NCBI RefSeq assembly: GCF_014837105.1
Contig: NZ_JACSPO010000001.1
Span: forward strand, 470,276 to 534,275
DNA: 64,000 nucleotides
Reading direction: 5' to 3'
Source of the DNA: Oceanitalea stevensii
GTDB lineage: Bacteria; Actinomycetota; Actinomycetes; Actinomycetales; Actinomycetaceae
Part shown: one piece after another, positions 52,274-62,204 of the stretch
How positions within the stretch are numbered: the stretch's first letter is position 1
Layout of the letters: every line of letters begins with the position of its first letter
Notes under the pieces: model-generated
The model's database searches: none
What the model was told of the DNA's origin: nothing
What the model saw: the letters and a program-made list of their open reading frames with translations, nothing else
Translations under genes and position numbers: made by a program

Positions 52274-54730
52274 TCAGCCGATGGCGGTGACGGGGGCGGG
52301 GAGCGGACGGCCGGAGCCGTCGCGGCGCTCGTCGACCTCGGGCAGGTCGACCGGCTGCCCACCGGAGCCGACCGCGCGGAGGGGCTCGAGGCCCACCCAC
52401 GCCGTCGTCAGGGTGTCCTCGCCGCGCAGGAAGCGCTGCGCGCGGACGCCGCCGGTGGCGCGGCCCTTGCCGGGGAAGCGGTCGAAGGGGGTGACCTTCG
52501 CGCTGCCCGGCATCGTCCCGGGAAGGGCCGTGGACGATCCGGCGACCGTGACGACGAGGCTGCGGGAGACGTCGTCGGGGTGGACGACGCCGAAGGCGAC
52601 GACGCGCGCGTCCTCGGGCATCTTCACCCCGGCCATGCCGCCCGCGCCGCGCCCCTGCGGCCGGACCGCGGAGGCCGCGAAGTGGAGGAGGTGCGCCTCG
52701 GTGGTGACGAGGACGAGGCGGTGCTCGTCGGGCGCGTGCGCGGCCCCGACGACGGCGTCACCCGGCTTGAGGGAGATGACCTCCCACGCGTCGCCCTTGC
52801 CGGGACGGTCGGCCGGGCTCACGCGCTTGACGGTGCCTCCGGCGGTGGCCAGGGCGAGGGGCGGGGCGTCGTCGTCGAGGCGGGTGAGGCCCACGACGCG
52901 CTCACCCGGCTCGAGCTGGAGCAGCTCGGCGACGGGCGCGCCGCCGGACAGGCCGGGCGCGGAGTCGGTGGGCGGCAGCGCGGGGGCGTCGAGGACCGAC
53001 AGCCGCACGCAGCGGCCGCTGCTCAGCACGACGCCGACGTCGCCGCGGGTGCGGGCCGGGACGGCGGCGGCGATGGCGTCGTGCGCGACGCGCGGACCCG
53101 AGCGCGGCGGTTCCTGCGCGCTGCGGGCGAGCAGCCCGGTCCCGGACAGCGCGACCCAGCAGGGCTCGTCGGGGATCTCGAGCGGCACGCTCGTGCCGGT
53201 GCGGCGCGCGGAGGCGGCCGAGCCGGTGGCCGGGCCGCCGGCGTGCTCGAGGAGCACGGTGCGCCGCGGGGTGCCGTGGGTGGCGGCGACGTCGGCGAGC
53301 TCGTCGCTCACGACCTGTCGCAGCAGCGCCTCGTCGGCGAGGATCCGCTGCAGCTCCTCGATCTCGCGGGCCAGCGCGTCGCGCTCCGCCTCGAGCTCGA
53401 GCCGGGAGAACTTCGTGAGGCGGCGCAGCCGCAGCGCGAGGATGTAGTCGGCCTGCGGCTCGGACAGGTCGAAGACCATCATGAGGCGCTGGCGCGCGGC
53501 CTCGGCGTCGTCCGAGGAGCGGATGACGGCGATGACCTCGTCGATGTCCGCGATCGCGACGAGCAGGCCGGCCACGAGGTGCGCGCGCTCGATGCGCTTG
53601 GCGAGCCGGTGCTCGGTGCGGCGGCGGACCACCTGCAGGCGGTGCTGGACGTAGACCGAGAGCAGCTCGCGCAGGCCCAGGGTCTGCGGCTGCCCGTCGA
53701 CGAGCGCGACGTTGTTGATCCCGAAGGAGTCCTCCATCGGGGTGAAGCGGTAGAGCTGCTCGAGGACGGCCTCGGGGTTGAAGGCGTTCTTGATCTCGAT
53801 GACCAGCCGCAGCCCGTGCGCGCGGTCGGTGTAGTCGGCGACGTCCGCGATGCCCTGGAGCTTCTTGGCGTCCACCGCCTCCTTGATCTTCTCGATGACC
53901 CGCTCCGGGCCCACCTGGTAGGGCAGCTCGGTGACGACGATGGCCTTGCGCCGAGCGGTGACGTTCTCCAGGTGCGTGGTGGCGCGGGTGCGGAAGGACC
54001 CGCGCCCGGTGGCGTAGGCGTCGCGGATGCCGTCGAGGCCGACGATCTTCCCGCCCGAGGGGAGGTCCGGCCCGGGCACGAAGCGCATGAGCTCCTCGAG
54101 CGTCGCGTCCGGCTGCGCGATGAGGTGGCGCGCCGCGGCGACGACCTCGACGAGGTTGTGCGGCGGCATGTTCGTCGCCATGCCGACGGCGATGCCCGAG
54201 GCGCCGTTGACGAGGAGGTTGGGCATCGCGGCCGGCAGCACCGAGGGCTGGGTGAGCTGGTTGTCGTAGTTGGGGACGAAGTCGACGACGTCCTCGTCCA
54301 ACCCCGCCGTCATGAGGAGGGCGGCCGGCGCGAGCCGTGCCTCGGTGTAGCGCGGGGCCGCGGGGCCGTCGTCGAGGGAGCCGAAGTTCCCGTGGCCGTC
54401 CACGAGCGGCACCCGCAGCGAGAAGTCCTGCGCGAGGCGCACCATGGCGTCGTAGATGGCGGTGTCGCCGTGGGGGTGGAGCTTGCCCATCACCTCGCCG
54501 ACGACGCGCGCGCACTTCACGTGCCCGCGCTCGGGCCGCAGGCCCATCTCGTCCATCTGGAAGAGGATCCGCCGCTGCACGGGCTTGAGCCCGTCGCGCG
54601 CGTCGGGCAGCGCGCGCGAGTAGATCACCGAGTACGCATACTCGAGGAAGGAGCCCTGCATCTCGCTGGAGACGTCGATGTCGACGATCTGCTCGTGCAC
54701 GGGCGGCGGAGGGGTGCTGCGGCGTGGCAT
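52274..54730 (-). CDS. parC: DNA topoisomerase IV subunit A
   Basis: An 818-residue type IIA topoisomerase breakage-reunion subunit. The winged-helix active site has the catalytic Tyr in [10 protein letters not shown] near residue 127, and the quinolone-resistance region [17 protein letters not shown] lies near 80-96. The C-terminal beta-pinwheel covers about 500-810. ATG 54730 ([10 protein letters not shown]) is chosen because GACAAT on the minus strand ends six bases upstream and the conserved region starts soon after; longer in-frame readings overlap the divergent gene. It forms topoisomerase IV with ParE, encoded about 3 kb away on the opposite strand. Confidence 0.93.
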   Translation of the reverse strand: MPRRSTPPPPVHEQIVDIDVSSEMQGSFLEYAYSVIYSRALPDARDGLKPVQRRILFQMDEMGLRPERGHVKCARVVGEVMGKLHPHGDTAIYDAMVRLAQDFSLRVPLVDGHGNFGSLDDGPAAPRYTEARLAPAALLMTAGLDEDVVDFVPNYDNQLTQPSVLPAAMPNLLVNGASGIAVGMATNMPPHNLVEVVAAARHLIAQPDATLEELMRFVPGPDLPSGGKIVGLDGIRDAYATGRGSFRTRATTHLENVTARRKAIVVTELPYQVGPERVIEKIKEAVDAKKLQGIADVADYTDRAHGLRLVIEIKNAFNPEAVLEQLYRFTPMEDSFGINNVALVDGQPQTLGLRELLSVYVQHRLQVVRRRTEHRLAKRIERAHLVAGLLVAIADIDEVIAVIRSSDDAEAARQRLMMVFDLSEPQADYILALRLRRLTKFSRLELEAERDALAREIEELQRILADEALLRQVVSDELADVAATHGTPRRTVLLEHAGGPATGSAASARRTGTSVPLEIPDEPCWVALSGTGLLARSAQEPPRSGPRVAHDAIAAAVPARTRGDVGVVLSSGRCVRLSVLDAPALPPTDSAPGLSGGAPVAELLQLEPGERVVGLTRLDDDAPPLALATAGGTVKRVSPADRPGKGDAWEVISLKPGDAVVGAAHAPDEHRLVLVTTEAHLLHFAASAVRPQGRGAGGMAGVKMPEDARVVAFGVVHPDDVSRSLVVTVAGSSTALPGTMPGSAKVTPFDRFPGKGRATGGVRAQRFLRGEDTLTTAWVGLEPLRAVGSGGQPVDLPEVDERRDGSGRPLPAPVTAIG

Positions 54731-54736
54731 TGGGCC

Positions 54737-54742
54737 ATTGTC
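54737..54742 (-). promoter_or_regulatory. -10 box for leaderless parC
   Basis: GACAAT on the minus strand, six bases before ATG 54730; it matches TANNNT at positions 2 and 6 only. Confidence 0.35.
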
Positions 54743-54809
54743 CCCCGACTCGGGCGCCGGTCCGCGCACCCGTCCCCGCCGTGTCCGGGCCCGTGTCGGA
54801 CCAGGCCGG

Positions 54810-54815
54810 TAGGTT
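54810..54815 (+). promoter_or_regulatory. -10 box for the leaderless acyl-CoA synthetase/GNAT gene
   Basis: TAGGTT followed by six bases and ATG 54822. Confidence 0.5.
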
Positions 54816-54821
54816 GGGCCC

Positions 54822-57536
54822 ATGAGCGAGGAGGCGCCCCCGTACCCCGCGCACTGGGAGGCCGACGTCGTGCTGCGCGACGGCATCCCCATGCACATCC
54901 GCCCGATCCGGCCCGAGGACGCGCCCGCGCTCCAGGCCATGCACCAGCGGCAGTCCCCGCTCTCGCAGTACTACCGCTTCTTCGCGCCGATGGAGCGGCT
55001 CAGCGATCGTGACCTGCACCGCTTCACGCACGTGGACCACGACGACCGCGTCGCCCTCGTCCTCACGAGCGGCGAGGACATCCTCGCGGTCGGCCGCTAC
55101 GACCGCGTGGACCACGACGTCGCCGAGGTCGCCTTCTACGTCGCCGACTCCGAGCACGGCCGCGGCCTGGGCTCGGTGCTCCTCGAGCACCTCGCCGCCG
55201 CGGGCCGCGAGCGCGGCGTCGTGCGCTTCACCGCCGAGGTGCTGCCCGCCAACGCCCGGATGATCCGGGTCTTCCGCGACGCCGGCTACGACGTCACCCA
55301 GGAGCTGGACGACGGCGTGCTGCGCGTGGAGTTCCACATCGAGGAGACCGGCCGCTCCTGGGGCGTCATGGCCGAGCGGGAGCAGCACGCCGAGTCGCTG
55401 AGCATGCGCACACTCATGGCGGCCGGGTCGGTCGTCGTCGCCGGGCTGGGCGGGCCCGAGCAGGTCCTCGCCGAGCGCGCCGCCGAGACCGTCCGTGACG
55501 GCAGCTTCACCGGCCCCGTCCACCTCGTCGGCATTCCCGACGGCGGGGCGGAGGGGGTGGGCCACGCCTCCCTCACCGCGCTCGCCGAGCACCTGCGTGC
55601 GTCGCAGGCGCCCGCCCCGGACCTCGCGGTCGTCGCGGGGGAGCCGGACGCCGTCGTCGCGGCGGTGCCCGAGCTCGCGGCGCTGGGCGTGCACGCCGTC
55701 GTCGTCCTCTCCGGCGGCTTCGCCGAGAGCGACGAGGCGGGGCGGCAGCGGCAGGCGGAGCTCGTCCGCCGCACCCGCGCGGGCGGGATGCGGCTCCTCG
55801 GGCCGGCGTCCTACGGCGTCGTCGCCACCGGTCCCGCGGGACGGCTGGACGCCACCGTCCGCCGCGGGATCGGGCAGGGCGGCCTCGCGATGTTCTGCCA
55901 GTCGGCCGCCGCGGGCAGCGCGCTCCTCTCCGCGGTCCAGCGGCGCGGCATCGGGCTGCGCAGCTTCGTCTCCGCGGGCAACCGCGCCGACGTGTCCGGC
56001 AACGACACGATGCAGGCCTGGCAGGACGACCCCGGCATCACCGCCGCCGTCGTCAACCTCGAGTCGATCGGCAACCCGCGCAAGTTCTCCCGCATCGCGC
56101 GGCGTCTCGGCGCCACCGTGCCGCTCATCACCGTGCTCAGCGGGCAGACCGGCCAGCAGGTGCCCCCCGGCCACGCGGTACGCACCACGCGGGAGCCGCA
56201 GCGGGTGCTCGCGCAGATGCTCGACCAGGCGGGAGTGGTGCGCTCGCGGACCACCCAGGAGATGCTCGACCTCGCCCAGCTCCTCGTCTCCCAGCCGCTC
56301 CCGCGCGGGCCGCGCACGGCGGTGCTCGGCAACTCCGGCGCCCTCACCACCGCGATCGCCGGCGCGGCGCGCGGCCACGGCCTCCAGCCGGTGCCCTCCG
56401 GCGCGCTGCCCGCCCTCGCCACGGGGGAGGACTACGCCCGTGAGCTCGCCCGCCTGCGGGAGGACGACTCGTGGGACGCGCTCGTCGTCGCCCACGTGCC
56501 GCCCCTGGGCGACGGCGACGCCGGGGTGTGGCGGGCGCTCGCCTCGGCCGCGGCGGGGGAGGAGCGTCCGGTCCTCGCGGCCGTCCAGGGGCTCCTCGGC
56601 CTCACCGACGAGCTCACGAGCGACGGACGCACCGTGCCGGCCTACGCGACGACCGCCGACGCCGTCGCGAGCCTCGCCGGGGCCGTCGCCCACGCGCGGT
56701 GGCGCGACACCGACCGCGGTGAGCTCGTCGACCCCACCGGGATCGCCCCCGCCCGTGCCCGCGAGCTCCTCGCCCCCGCCCTGCGCGGCCTCGGGCCCGG
56801 TGAGGCGGCGCGGCTCGCGCCGGACGCCGTCGCCGAGCTCCTCGCCTGCTACGGGCTCAGCCTCGTGCCCTCCCGCACGGCCCGCACCCCCGAGGAGGCG
56901 GTCGCGGCCGCCCAGGACCTCGGCTGGCCGGTGGCGCTCAAGACCCGCGACGAGGTGCTGCGCCACCGGGCCGACCTCGGCGGGGTGCGCCTGGACCTCC
57001 GCACCCCCGCGGAGCTCACCGCCGCGATGGCCGCGATGACCCGCGACCTCGAGGCCGTCGGCCGTCCCGGCCTCGGCGTCGAGGTCCAGGCCATGGCGCC
57101 GCCCGGCGTCGCCTGCGTCGTGCGCGGCACCGAGGACGACCTCTACGGCCCGGTCGTGTCCTTCGGCCTGGGCGGCGACGCCGTCGAGCTCCTCGACGAC
57201 GTCTCCTACCGGATCCCCCCGCTCACCGACGTCGACGTCGCGCAGATGGTCCGCGCGGCCAAGGCCTCGCCCCGTCTCTTCGGCCACCGCGGCCTGCCGG
57301 TCATGGACGTCAAGGCCCTCGAGAACGTCATCGCACGGGTCTCCGTGCTCGTCGACGACCTCCCCGAGGTGCGGCAGATCCTCCTCAACCCCGTGCTCGT
57401 CGGGCGTCGCGGCGCGGCCCTGCTCAGCGCCGTCGTCGAGGTCGCCCCGCCCGGGCGGGCCGACAGCGGACGACGCGTCCTGCCCGGGGCGGGCGCAAGT
57501 GGTGTCAAGATGGAGCCGTGGATCGCCGCAACGTGA
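54822..57536 (+). CDS. GNAT domain fused to NDP-forming acyl-CoA synthetase (Pat-like)
   Basis: A 904-residue fusion. Residues about 15-175 are a GNAT domain (SEHGRGLGSVLLEHL near 108), about 195-320 a CoA-binding Rossmann domain, 330-650 the succinyl-CoA-ligase-like domain (with an FCQSAAAGSALL segment near 356), and about 670-885 an ATP-grasp domain. The order, GNAT first, is the reverse of enterobacterial Pat/YfiQ. Pat proteins acetylate lysines, typically on acyl-CoA synthetases; whether the synthetase part is active cannot be judged. The expected phospho-His loop should be checked. The ATG follows TAGGTT by six bases, divergent from parC. Confidence 0.88.
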   Translation: MSEEAPPYPAHWEADVVLRDGIPMHIRPIRPEDAPALQAMHQRQSPLSQYYRFFAPMERLSDRDLHRFTHVDHDDRVALVLTSGEDILAVGRYDRVDHDVAEVAFYVADSEHGRGLGSVLLEHLAAAGRERGVVRFTAEVLPANARMIRVFRDAGYDVTQELDDGVLRVEFHIEETGRSWGVMAEREQHAESLSMRTLMAAGSVVVAGLGGPEQVLAERAAETVRDGSFTGPVHLVGIPDGGAEGVGHASLTALAEHLRASQAPAPDLAVVAGEPDAVVAAVPELAALGVHAVVVLSGGFAESDEAGRQRQAELVRRTRAGGMRLLGPASYGVVATGPAGRLDATVRRGIGQGGLAMFCQSAAAGSALLSAVQRRGIGLRSFVSAGNRADVSGNDTMQAWQDDPGITAAVVNLESIGNPRKFSRIARRLGATVPLITVLSGQTGQQVPPGHAVRTTREPQRVLAQMLDQAGVVRSRTTQEMLDLAQLLVSQPLPRGPRTAVLGNSGALTTAIAGAARGHGLQPVPSGALPALATGEDYARELARLREDDSWDALVVAHVPPLGDGDAGVWRALASAAAGEERPVLAAVQGLLGLTDELTSDGRTVPAYATTADAVASLAGAVAHARWRDTDRGELVDPTGIAPARARELLAPALRGLGPGEAARLAPDAVAELLACYGLSLVPSRTARTPEEAVAAAQDLGWPVALKTRDEVLRHRADLGGVRLDLRTPAELTAAMAAMTRDLEAVGRPGLGVEVQAMAPPGVACVVRGTEDDLYGPVVSFGLGGDAVELLDDVSYRIPPLTDVDVAQMVRAAKASPRLFGHRGLPVMDVKALENVIARVSVLVDDLPEVRQILLNPVLVGRRGAALLSAVVEVAPPGRADSGRRVLPGAGASGVKMEPWIAAT

Positions 57537-58102
57537 CGAACGACTTGCAGTCCCGCCTCCGTGCAGACCTGGACCGCGCCGGCTACTACCCGCGGCTCGT
57601 CCAGGGTGTGCTCGACATCGCGCTCGCCGGCGAGGAGGTCCGGGCCTACCTCGTGCACCCCGAGACGACCTTCGACTCCCGGGAGGTGCGCCGCCACCTC
57701 ACCGCCCTCGCCCTGACGCCCACCCGGCTCGTCATGGCGCACGTCGACGACGTCCCCGGCAACGAGGTGCCCTCGGCCGCCGCGACCACCGAGGCGGTGC
57801 CGATCGACCGCATCTCCTCCGTCGCCCTCACCCACGGCGTGAGCGACCCGGCCGGCACCCACGGCGGGCTGCGCTCGGACGACCTCACCATCGCCGTCAC
57901 CTGGGGCGGGGCGCAGCAGGTCGACCTCGCACCGGCCGGCTGCAGCGACCCGGACTGCGAGGCGGACCACGGCTACACCGGCCTGCTCACCCCGGAGGAC
58001 GTCGTCGTGCGCGTGAGCGCGCAGGCGGAGGGCGCCGCTGCCCTGGAGCAGGCGCTGGCCTTCGCGCGGGCGCTGTCCGCCGCGACGGTGTCGTCGACGT
58101 GA
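57518..58102 (+). CDS. DUF5998 family protein
   Basis: A 194-residue actinobacterial protein of unknown function (DUF5998). It begins VDRRNVTNDLQSRLRADLDRAGYYP and has the conserved VLDIALAGEEVRAYLVHPETTFD segment. A CSDPDCEADHGYTG cysteine/His cluster near residues 147-160 may bind metal. GTG 57518 lies inside the 3' end of the preceding gene (19-base overlap) and is preceded by CAAGAT at six bases, a weak -10. The stop overlaps the next gene's start (GTGA). Confidence 0.85.
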   Translation: MDRRNVTNDLQSRLRADLDRAGYYPRLVQGVLDIALAGEEVRAYLVHPETTFDSREVRRHLTALALTPTRLVMAHVDDVPGNEVPSAAATTEAVPIDRISSVALTHGVSDPAGTHGGLRSDDLTIAVTWGGAQQVDLAPAGCSDPDCEADHGYTGLLTPEDVVVRVSAQAEGAAALEQALAFARALSAATVSST

Positions 58103-59271
58103 CCGAGCTGCCCCCCGACCTGCGCCTGCCCGACTACGACGGCGCGGGGCTCCGCGCCGTGCTCCCTGCCGCGCTCGACGCCGTCGGTGCCCCGACGACG
58201 AGCGCCGGCCGCAGCTCCGGCGACGACCGCGAGGCCCTGGGCCTGCCGCAGGCCCGTAAGGTGTGCGTCGTCCTCGTCGACGGACTCGGCGCCCGCATGC
58301 TCGCCGAGCGCGGCGGGCACGCCCCCTTCCTGCGCCGGCACCTGGCCGACGGGCTCACCCTCACGAGCGGCTACCCGTCGACGACGGCGGCGAGCCTCAC
58401 GATGTTCGGTACCGGCTGCCCGCCCGGCCAGACCGGCATGCTCGGCTACACGGTCCGCAACGACGCCGACGGCTCGCTCCTCAACCTCATCAGCTGGGAG
58501 GACGCGACCGTCTCGCCGCGGCAGTGGCAGCCCGAGCCCACCCTCGTGGAGCAGCTCGGCACCGAGTCGTGGGGACGGCGCGTGGCGAGCGTCGGACCAG
58601 CGCGCTTCGTCGGCTCGGGGCTCACCGAGGCCGCGCTGCGCGGCCCGCGCTTCGTCGCCGCCGACTCCATGGCCGACCGCGTGGACGCGACCTGCTCCCT
58701 GCTCCGCACCCGCGGCACCGACCTCGTCTACCTCTACTGGGGCGACGTCGACAAGATGGGCCACCACCACGGCTGGGGCTCCTGGCAGTGGGGCGAGGCC
58801 GTCGAGCTCGTCGACGCCGAGATCTCCCGGCTCGCCCGGCAGCTGCCCAAGGGCACCCTCCTGCTCGTCACCGCCGACCACGGCATGGTCGACCTCGGGT
58901 CCGACTCGCGCATCGACGTCGCGACGACCCCGGAGCTCGACCGCGACGTCGCGCTCATCGCGGGGGAGCCGCGCGCCGTCCACGTCCACACCGAGCCCGG
59001 GACCGCCGGGGACGTCGCGGGGCGCTGGCGCGATGTGCTCGGGGACACCGCCTGGGTGCTGCTGCGCGAGGAGGCGGAGGAGGTCGGCCTCTTCGGCCCG
59101 CTGAGCGAGCGGCACCGCACGACCGTGGGCGACGTCGTCGTCGCGACCCGGGGGACGCGCGCCGTCGTCGACTCCCGCACGCAGACGCCGTCGTCGATCG
59201 CGCTCGTGGGCGTGCACGGCTCGCTCACCCCCGGCGAGCTGGAGATCCCGCTCGTGCGGGTGGTGGTGTGA
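58099..59271 (+). CDS. alkaline phosphatase/nucleotide pyrophosphatase family protein
   Basis: A 390-residue phosphodiesterase-type member of the alkaline phosphatase superfamily. The metal site has CVVLVDGLGARML near residue 55 with the first Asp, the nucleophile Thr in GYPSTTAASLTMFGTG near 98, and the late metal ligands DVDKMGHHHG near 218 and TADHGMVD near 259. There is no signal peptide, so it is likely cytosolic; the substrate may be a nucleotide sugar or phosphodiester. The GTG start overlaps the DUF5998 stop, and the thymidine kinase gene begins two bases after its stop. Confidence 0.9.
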   Translation: MTELPPDLRLPDYDGAGLRAVLPAALDAVGAPTTSAGRSSGDDREALGLPQARKVCVVLVDGLGARMLAERGGHAPFLRRHLADGLTLTSGYPSTTAASLTMFGTGCPPGQTGMLGYTVRNDADGSLLNLISWEDATVSPRQWQPEPTLVEQLGTESWGRRVASVGPARFVGSGLTEAALRGPRFVAADSMADRVDATCSLLRTRGTDLVYLYWGDVDKMGHHHGWGSWQWGEAVELVDAEISRLARQLPKGTLLLVTADHGMVDLGSDSRIDVATTPELDRDVALIAGEPRAVHVHTEPGTAGDVAGRWRDVLGDTAWVLLREEAEEVGLFGPLSERHRTTVGDVVVATRGTRAVVDSRTQTPSSIALVGVHGSLTPGELEIPLVRVVV

Positions 59272-59272
59272 G

Positions 59273-59926
59273 GTGGCCGAGCTCGCCTTCTTCGCCGGCA
59301 CGATGGACTCCGGCAAGTCCACCCTCGCCCTGCAGATCGACCACAACTACCGCCGTCGCGGGCTGAGCGGCCTCATCTTCAGCCGCAACGACCGCGCCGG
59401 CAGCGGTGTGCTCTCCTCCCGCCTCGGCCTGGCCGTCGCCGCCGTCGAGGCCGACGACGCGACGGACTTCTGGCAGGAGGTCGTCACCCGGCGCACCCAC
59501 GGGGAGCGCGTGGACTACCTCGTGTGCGACGAGGCGCAGTTCTACAGCGTCACGCAGGTCGAGCAGCTGGCCCGGCTCGTCGACGACATGGGCGTGGACG
59601 TCTTCGCCTTCGGCATCACCACCGACTTCCGCACCCGGCTGTTCCCCGGCTCCGCCCGGCTGCTCGAGCTCGCCGACCGCGTCGAGCAGCTCCAGGTGCA
59701 GTCGCTGTGCTGGTGCGGGCGTCGCGCGACCCACAACGCCCGCACCGTGGGCGGGCGCATGGTGACCGAGGGCGAGCAGGTCGTCGTCGGGGACACCGAG
59801 GCGGAGCCCGAGCCGGCCGGCGGCGTGGGCTACGAGGTGCTGTGCCGCCGCCACCACGTGCGCCGGGAGACCGCCGCCGTCGCCGGTGCGGCTGAGCTCA
59901 GCCCGGAGACCCTGCCCCTGGGCTGA
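59273..59926 (+). CDS. tdk: thymidine kinase
   Basis: A 217-residue type II thymidine kinase phosphorylating thymidine in the salvage pathway. The P-loop is GTMDSGKST at residues 9-17, the catalytic Glu lies in DEAQFY near 86, and the zinc site includes CWCG near 145 and the C-terminal CRRHH near 196. GTG 59273 is separated from the upstream stop by one base. It converges on sepH across about 150 bases carrying an inverted repeat. It ends the DUF5998-phosphatase-tdk operon. Confidence 0.94.
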   Translation: MAELAFFAGTMDSGKSTLALQIDHNYRRRGLSGLIFSRNDRAGSGVLSSRLGLAVAAVEADDATDFWQEVVTRRTHGERVDYLVCDEAQFYSVTQVEQLARLVDDMGVDVFAFGITTDFRTRLFPGSARLLELADRVEQLQVQSLCWCGRRATHNARTVGGRMVTEGEQVVVGDTEAEPEPAGGVGYEVLCRRHHVRRETAAVAGAAELSPETLPLG

Positions 59927-59942
59927 GGGCCGGTGCGCCGAT

Positions 59943-60022
59943 CTGCGCACAGGTCCGCCCGGAGGCGGGTCGGGCGGCACCCGTCCCGGCGTGTCGCGCG
60001 CGTGTCGCCGACCTGTGCGCAG
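59943..60022. terminator. long-armed inverted repeat between tdk and sepH
   Basis: ctgcgcacaggtc (59943-59955) and its exact complement (60010-60022) are 54 bases apart. The right arm also forms its own hairpin (gacctg-tgcg-caggtc). The role as terminator is inferred from the position between converging genes. Confidence 0.45.
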
Positions 60023-60078
60023 GTCAGCGACGGGAGAGGCGGGCCGGACCCGGGCGTGCCGGCGGCCGACCCGCCTGA

Positions 60079-61221
60079 CTACTCGGGCTTGGCGCCGAAG
60101 ACGATCTCGTCCCAGCTCGGCACGCTCGCGCGGCGGCCACGGCTCGGGCGTCGCTTGGCGTCCTTGGCCTCGCCGTCACGGCGCTGTGCCGGTGCCTGCG
60201 CGGCCCGGCGGCCCTGGCTCTCGCCGCTGCGGGCCTGGGCCGGCTCCTCGGCCGTCGTCGCGGCGGGTGCGGCGGGCGGGATGGAGGGCGCAGACGGGGC
60301 CGACGGTGCGGGCTCCGGCTCCTCCACGGCGGCGGGACGGGCGTCACGCGGCATGGGCAGCACCTGGGCGTCGACCGCCTCGTGCGCCCGGGAGGCCGGC
60401 GGGTGGGCGGCCGGGGGGAGACCCCAGTCGTCGTCCTCCTCGACCGGCTCCAGCTCGGGTCGGGTGCCGCGCGTGGCGCGCAGCTCCGCGAGGAGGTCGT
60501 CGGTGCTCGCCGCGGGCAGGTCGCCGTAGCCGAGGTCGTCCTCCGGCTCGGCGTCGGTGAGATCGGCGTCGACCGCCGCGAGGGCCGGCCCGAGGTCGCC
60601 GTCGGCCTCGACGTCGTACAGCCGCACCGGCATGAGGTGGCGGCGCGAGGGGCTGGCGGGGGTGACCTCGGTCTCCGAGAGCCAGCGGCCCTCGTCGTCC
60701 AGCGCGTGCGTGGTGCGGGCGGCCATGTCGACCTCCCAGCGGGCCTCGCGGTGCTTGTCGCCTGCGGTGAAGCGGGCGATGAGCTCCCACGAGCGGTCCT
60801 GGGCGCGGACGGCGTCCCACTCGATCTCCGGTGCGCGCACCCCGCGGGTGGCGAGGCGGTCGAGGACGAGGTCGCCCAGCGACGGGGAGTCCTCGGCCCG
60901 GCCGACGGTGAAGCGGCGGGCCTGGTCGACCACCCAGCTGCGCTCGGCGAGGACGGGGCCCTCGTAGCGCTGGACGTGCTCCACGGGCAGGCCGGCGGCC
61001 TCCGCGACCTCCACGGCCGTGGCCCCGGCGCGGATGCGCGCCTGGATCTCCTTGGGCCGCAGCCCTGCACCGGCGCGGATCTGCTCGAGCTGGGGCCGGT
61101 CGCGCCGGACGGCAGCCCGCAGCGCGTCGTCGACCAGCAGGCGGTAGCGCTGGCCGTCCGGACCGGCGAGCGTGAGGTGCTCGCCGTCGCTGTGCAGCCC
61201 GACGAGTTCGAGCTCTAGCAT
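60079..61221 (-). CDS. sepH: septation protein SepH
   Basis: A 380-residue DUF3071 protein: an N-terminal helix-turn-helix-like domain (about 1-100, RPKEIQARIRAGATAVEVAEAAGL region, read here in two parts), a long central acidic/Pro-rich linker and a conserved C-terminal segment SWDEIVFGAKPE. In Streptomyces and mycobacteria SepH binds FtsZ and promotes filament assembly. ATG 61221 (MLELELVGLHSDG) has ggggg at five bases and matches the family start; the longer reading by 12 codons is not conserved. It is divergent from the inositol monophosphatase gene. Confidence 0.9.
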   Translation of the reverse strand: MLELELVGLHSDGEHLTLAGPDGQRYRLLVDDALRAAVRRDRPQLEQIRAGAGLRPKEIQARIRAGATAVEVAEAAGLPVEHVQRYEGPVLAERSWVVDQARRFTVGRAEDSPSLGDLVLDRLATRGVRAPEIEWDAVRAQDRSWELIARFTAGDKHREARWEVDMAARTTHALDDEGRWLSETEVTPASPSRRHLMPVRLYDVEADGDLGPALAAVDADLTDAEPEDDLGYGDLPAASTDDLLAELRATRGTRPELEPVEEDDDWGLPPAAHPPASRAHEAVDAQVLPMPRDARPAAVEEPEPAPSAPSAPSIPPAAPAATTAEEPAQARSGESQGRRAAQAPAQRRDGEAKDAKRRPSRGRRASVPSWDEIVFGAKPE

Positions 61222-61391
61222 GTCGTCCCCCTTCGAGGTATGGGTCGAGGGTGCCACCGCTCGCGGCCCGGATGCCGGATTCCCGCCGGTGTGTTCGCCA
61301 GGGTCCTGTCAGCATGGACCAGTGCGGCCGCCGGACCGGGGAGGTTCCCCGGCGTGGCACGACCCGCCCGACGCCGCCCAGGGAGGATGCC

Positions 61392-62204
61392 ATGACCGAC
61401 ACCACCGCCGTCAGCCAGGAGCTCATGGGGATCGCCGAGACCGTCGCCCGGGAGGCCGGCGACCTCGTCCGCGAGGCCCTCGGCGGGTCGGTCACCGTCG
61501 CCGCGACCAAGAGCAGCGGTGTCGACCTCGTCACCGAGGTGGACCAGGCGGCCGAGGCGCTCATCCGCCGCCGTCTCGCCGAGCTGCGCCCGGAGGACGG
61601 CGTGCTCGGGGAGGAGGAGGGCTGGCAGGCCGGCTCCTCCGGACTCGTCTGGGTGGTCGACCCCATCGACGGGACGACGAACTTCGTCTACGGGCTGCCC
61701 GCCTACTCGGTGAGCATCGCCGTGGCCCGCGCGGAGGGGGAGGACCCCTTCGCCTGGGAGCTGCTCGCCGGCGCCGTCCACGCCCCGGCCACCGGGCAGA
61801 CGTGGACCGCCGCGCGCGGCGGTGGTGCGTACGCCGACGGCGAGCCGATCACCGTCGGCACGCCGCCGCAGCTCGCCACGGCGCTCGTGGGGACCGGTTT
61901 CGCCTACACCGCCGACCGCCGTGCGGGGCAGGCGCAGGTGCTCGCCGCGGTCCTGCCCGAGGTCCGGGACATCCGCCGCCTCGGGTCCGCCGCGATGGAC
62001 CTGTGCCTGGTCGCCGCGGGGGCCATGGACGTCTTCTTCGAGCGCTACCTCAACCCCTGGGACATGGCGGCGGGCGCGCTCGTCGTCACCGAGGCGGGCG
62101 GGGTCGTCGAGCGGCTGGGGGAGGGCGTCGAGGGCCTGACCGTCGCGGGCCCGGCCGCGCTCGTCGAGGCCCTCCTCGCCGTCGTGCGTCCCGTCCTGCG
62201 CTGA
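61392..62204 (+). CDS. inositol monophosphatase family protein
   Basis: A 270-residue Mg2+-dependent sugar phosphatase of the IMPase/SuhB family. Metal ligands are in LGEEEGW near residue 73, WVVDPIDGTTNFVYG near 90, and the WDMAAGALVVTEAGG segment near 220. Likely roles are the last step of myo-inositol synthesis (for phosphatidylinositol or mycothiol) or dephosphorylation of related polyols; sequence does not decide. ATG 61392 has ggagg at six bases. It is divergent from sepH across 170 bases. Confidence 0.93.
   Translation: MTDTTAVSQELMGIAETVAREAGDLVREALGGSVTVAATKSSGVDLVTEVDQAAEALIRRRLAELRPEDGVLGEEEGWQAGSSGLVWVVDPIDGTTNFVYGLPAYSVSIAVARAEGEDPFAWELLAGAVHAPATGQTWTAARGGGAYADGEPITVGTPPQLATALVGTGFAYTADRRAGQAQVLAAVLPEVRDIRRLGSAAMDLCLVAAGAMDVFFERYLNPWDMAAGALVVTEAGGVVERLGEGVEGLTVAGPAALVEALLAVVRPVLR

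Noticed and set aside
52902..57287. A 1461-codon open frame on the minus strand
   Set aside because: It is antisense to the acyl-CoA synthetase/GNAT gene and continues out of frame through parC. The translation is low-complexity Arg/Ala/Gly, as expected from GC-rich shadow frames; the real genes have full family motifs.
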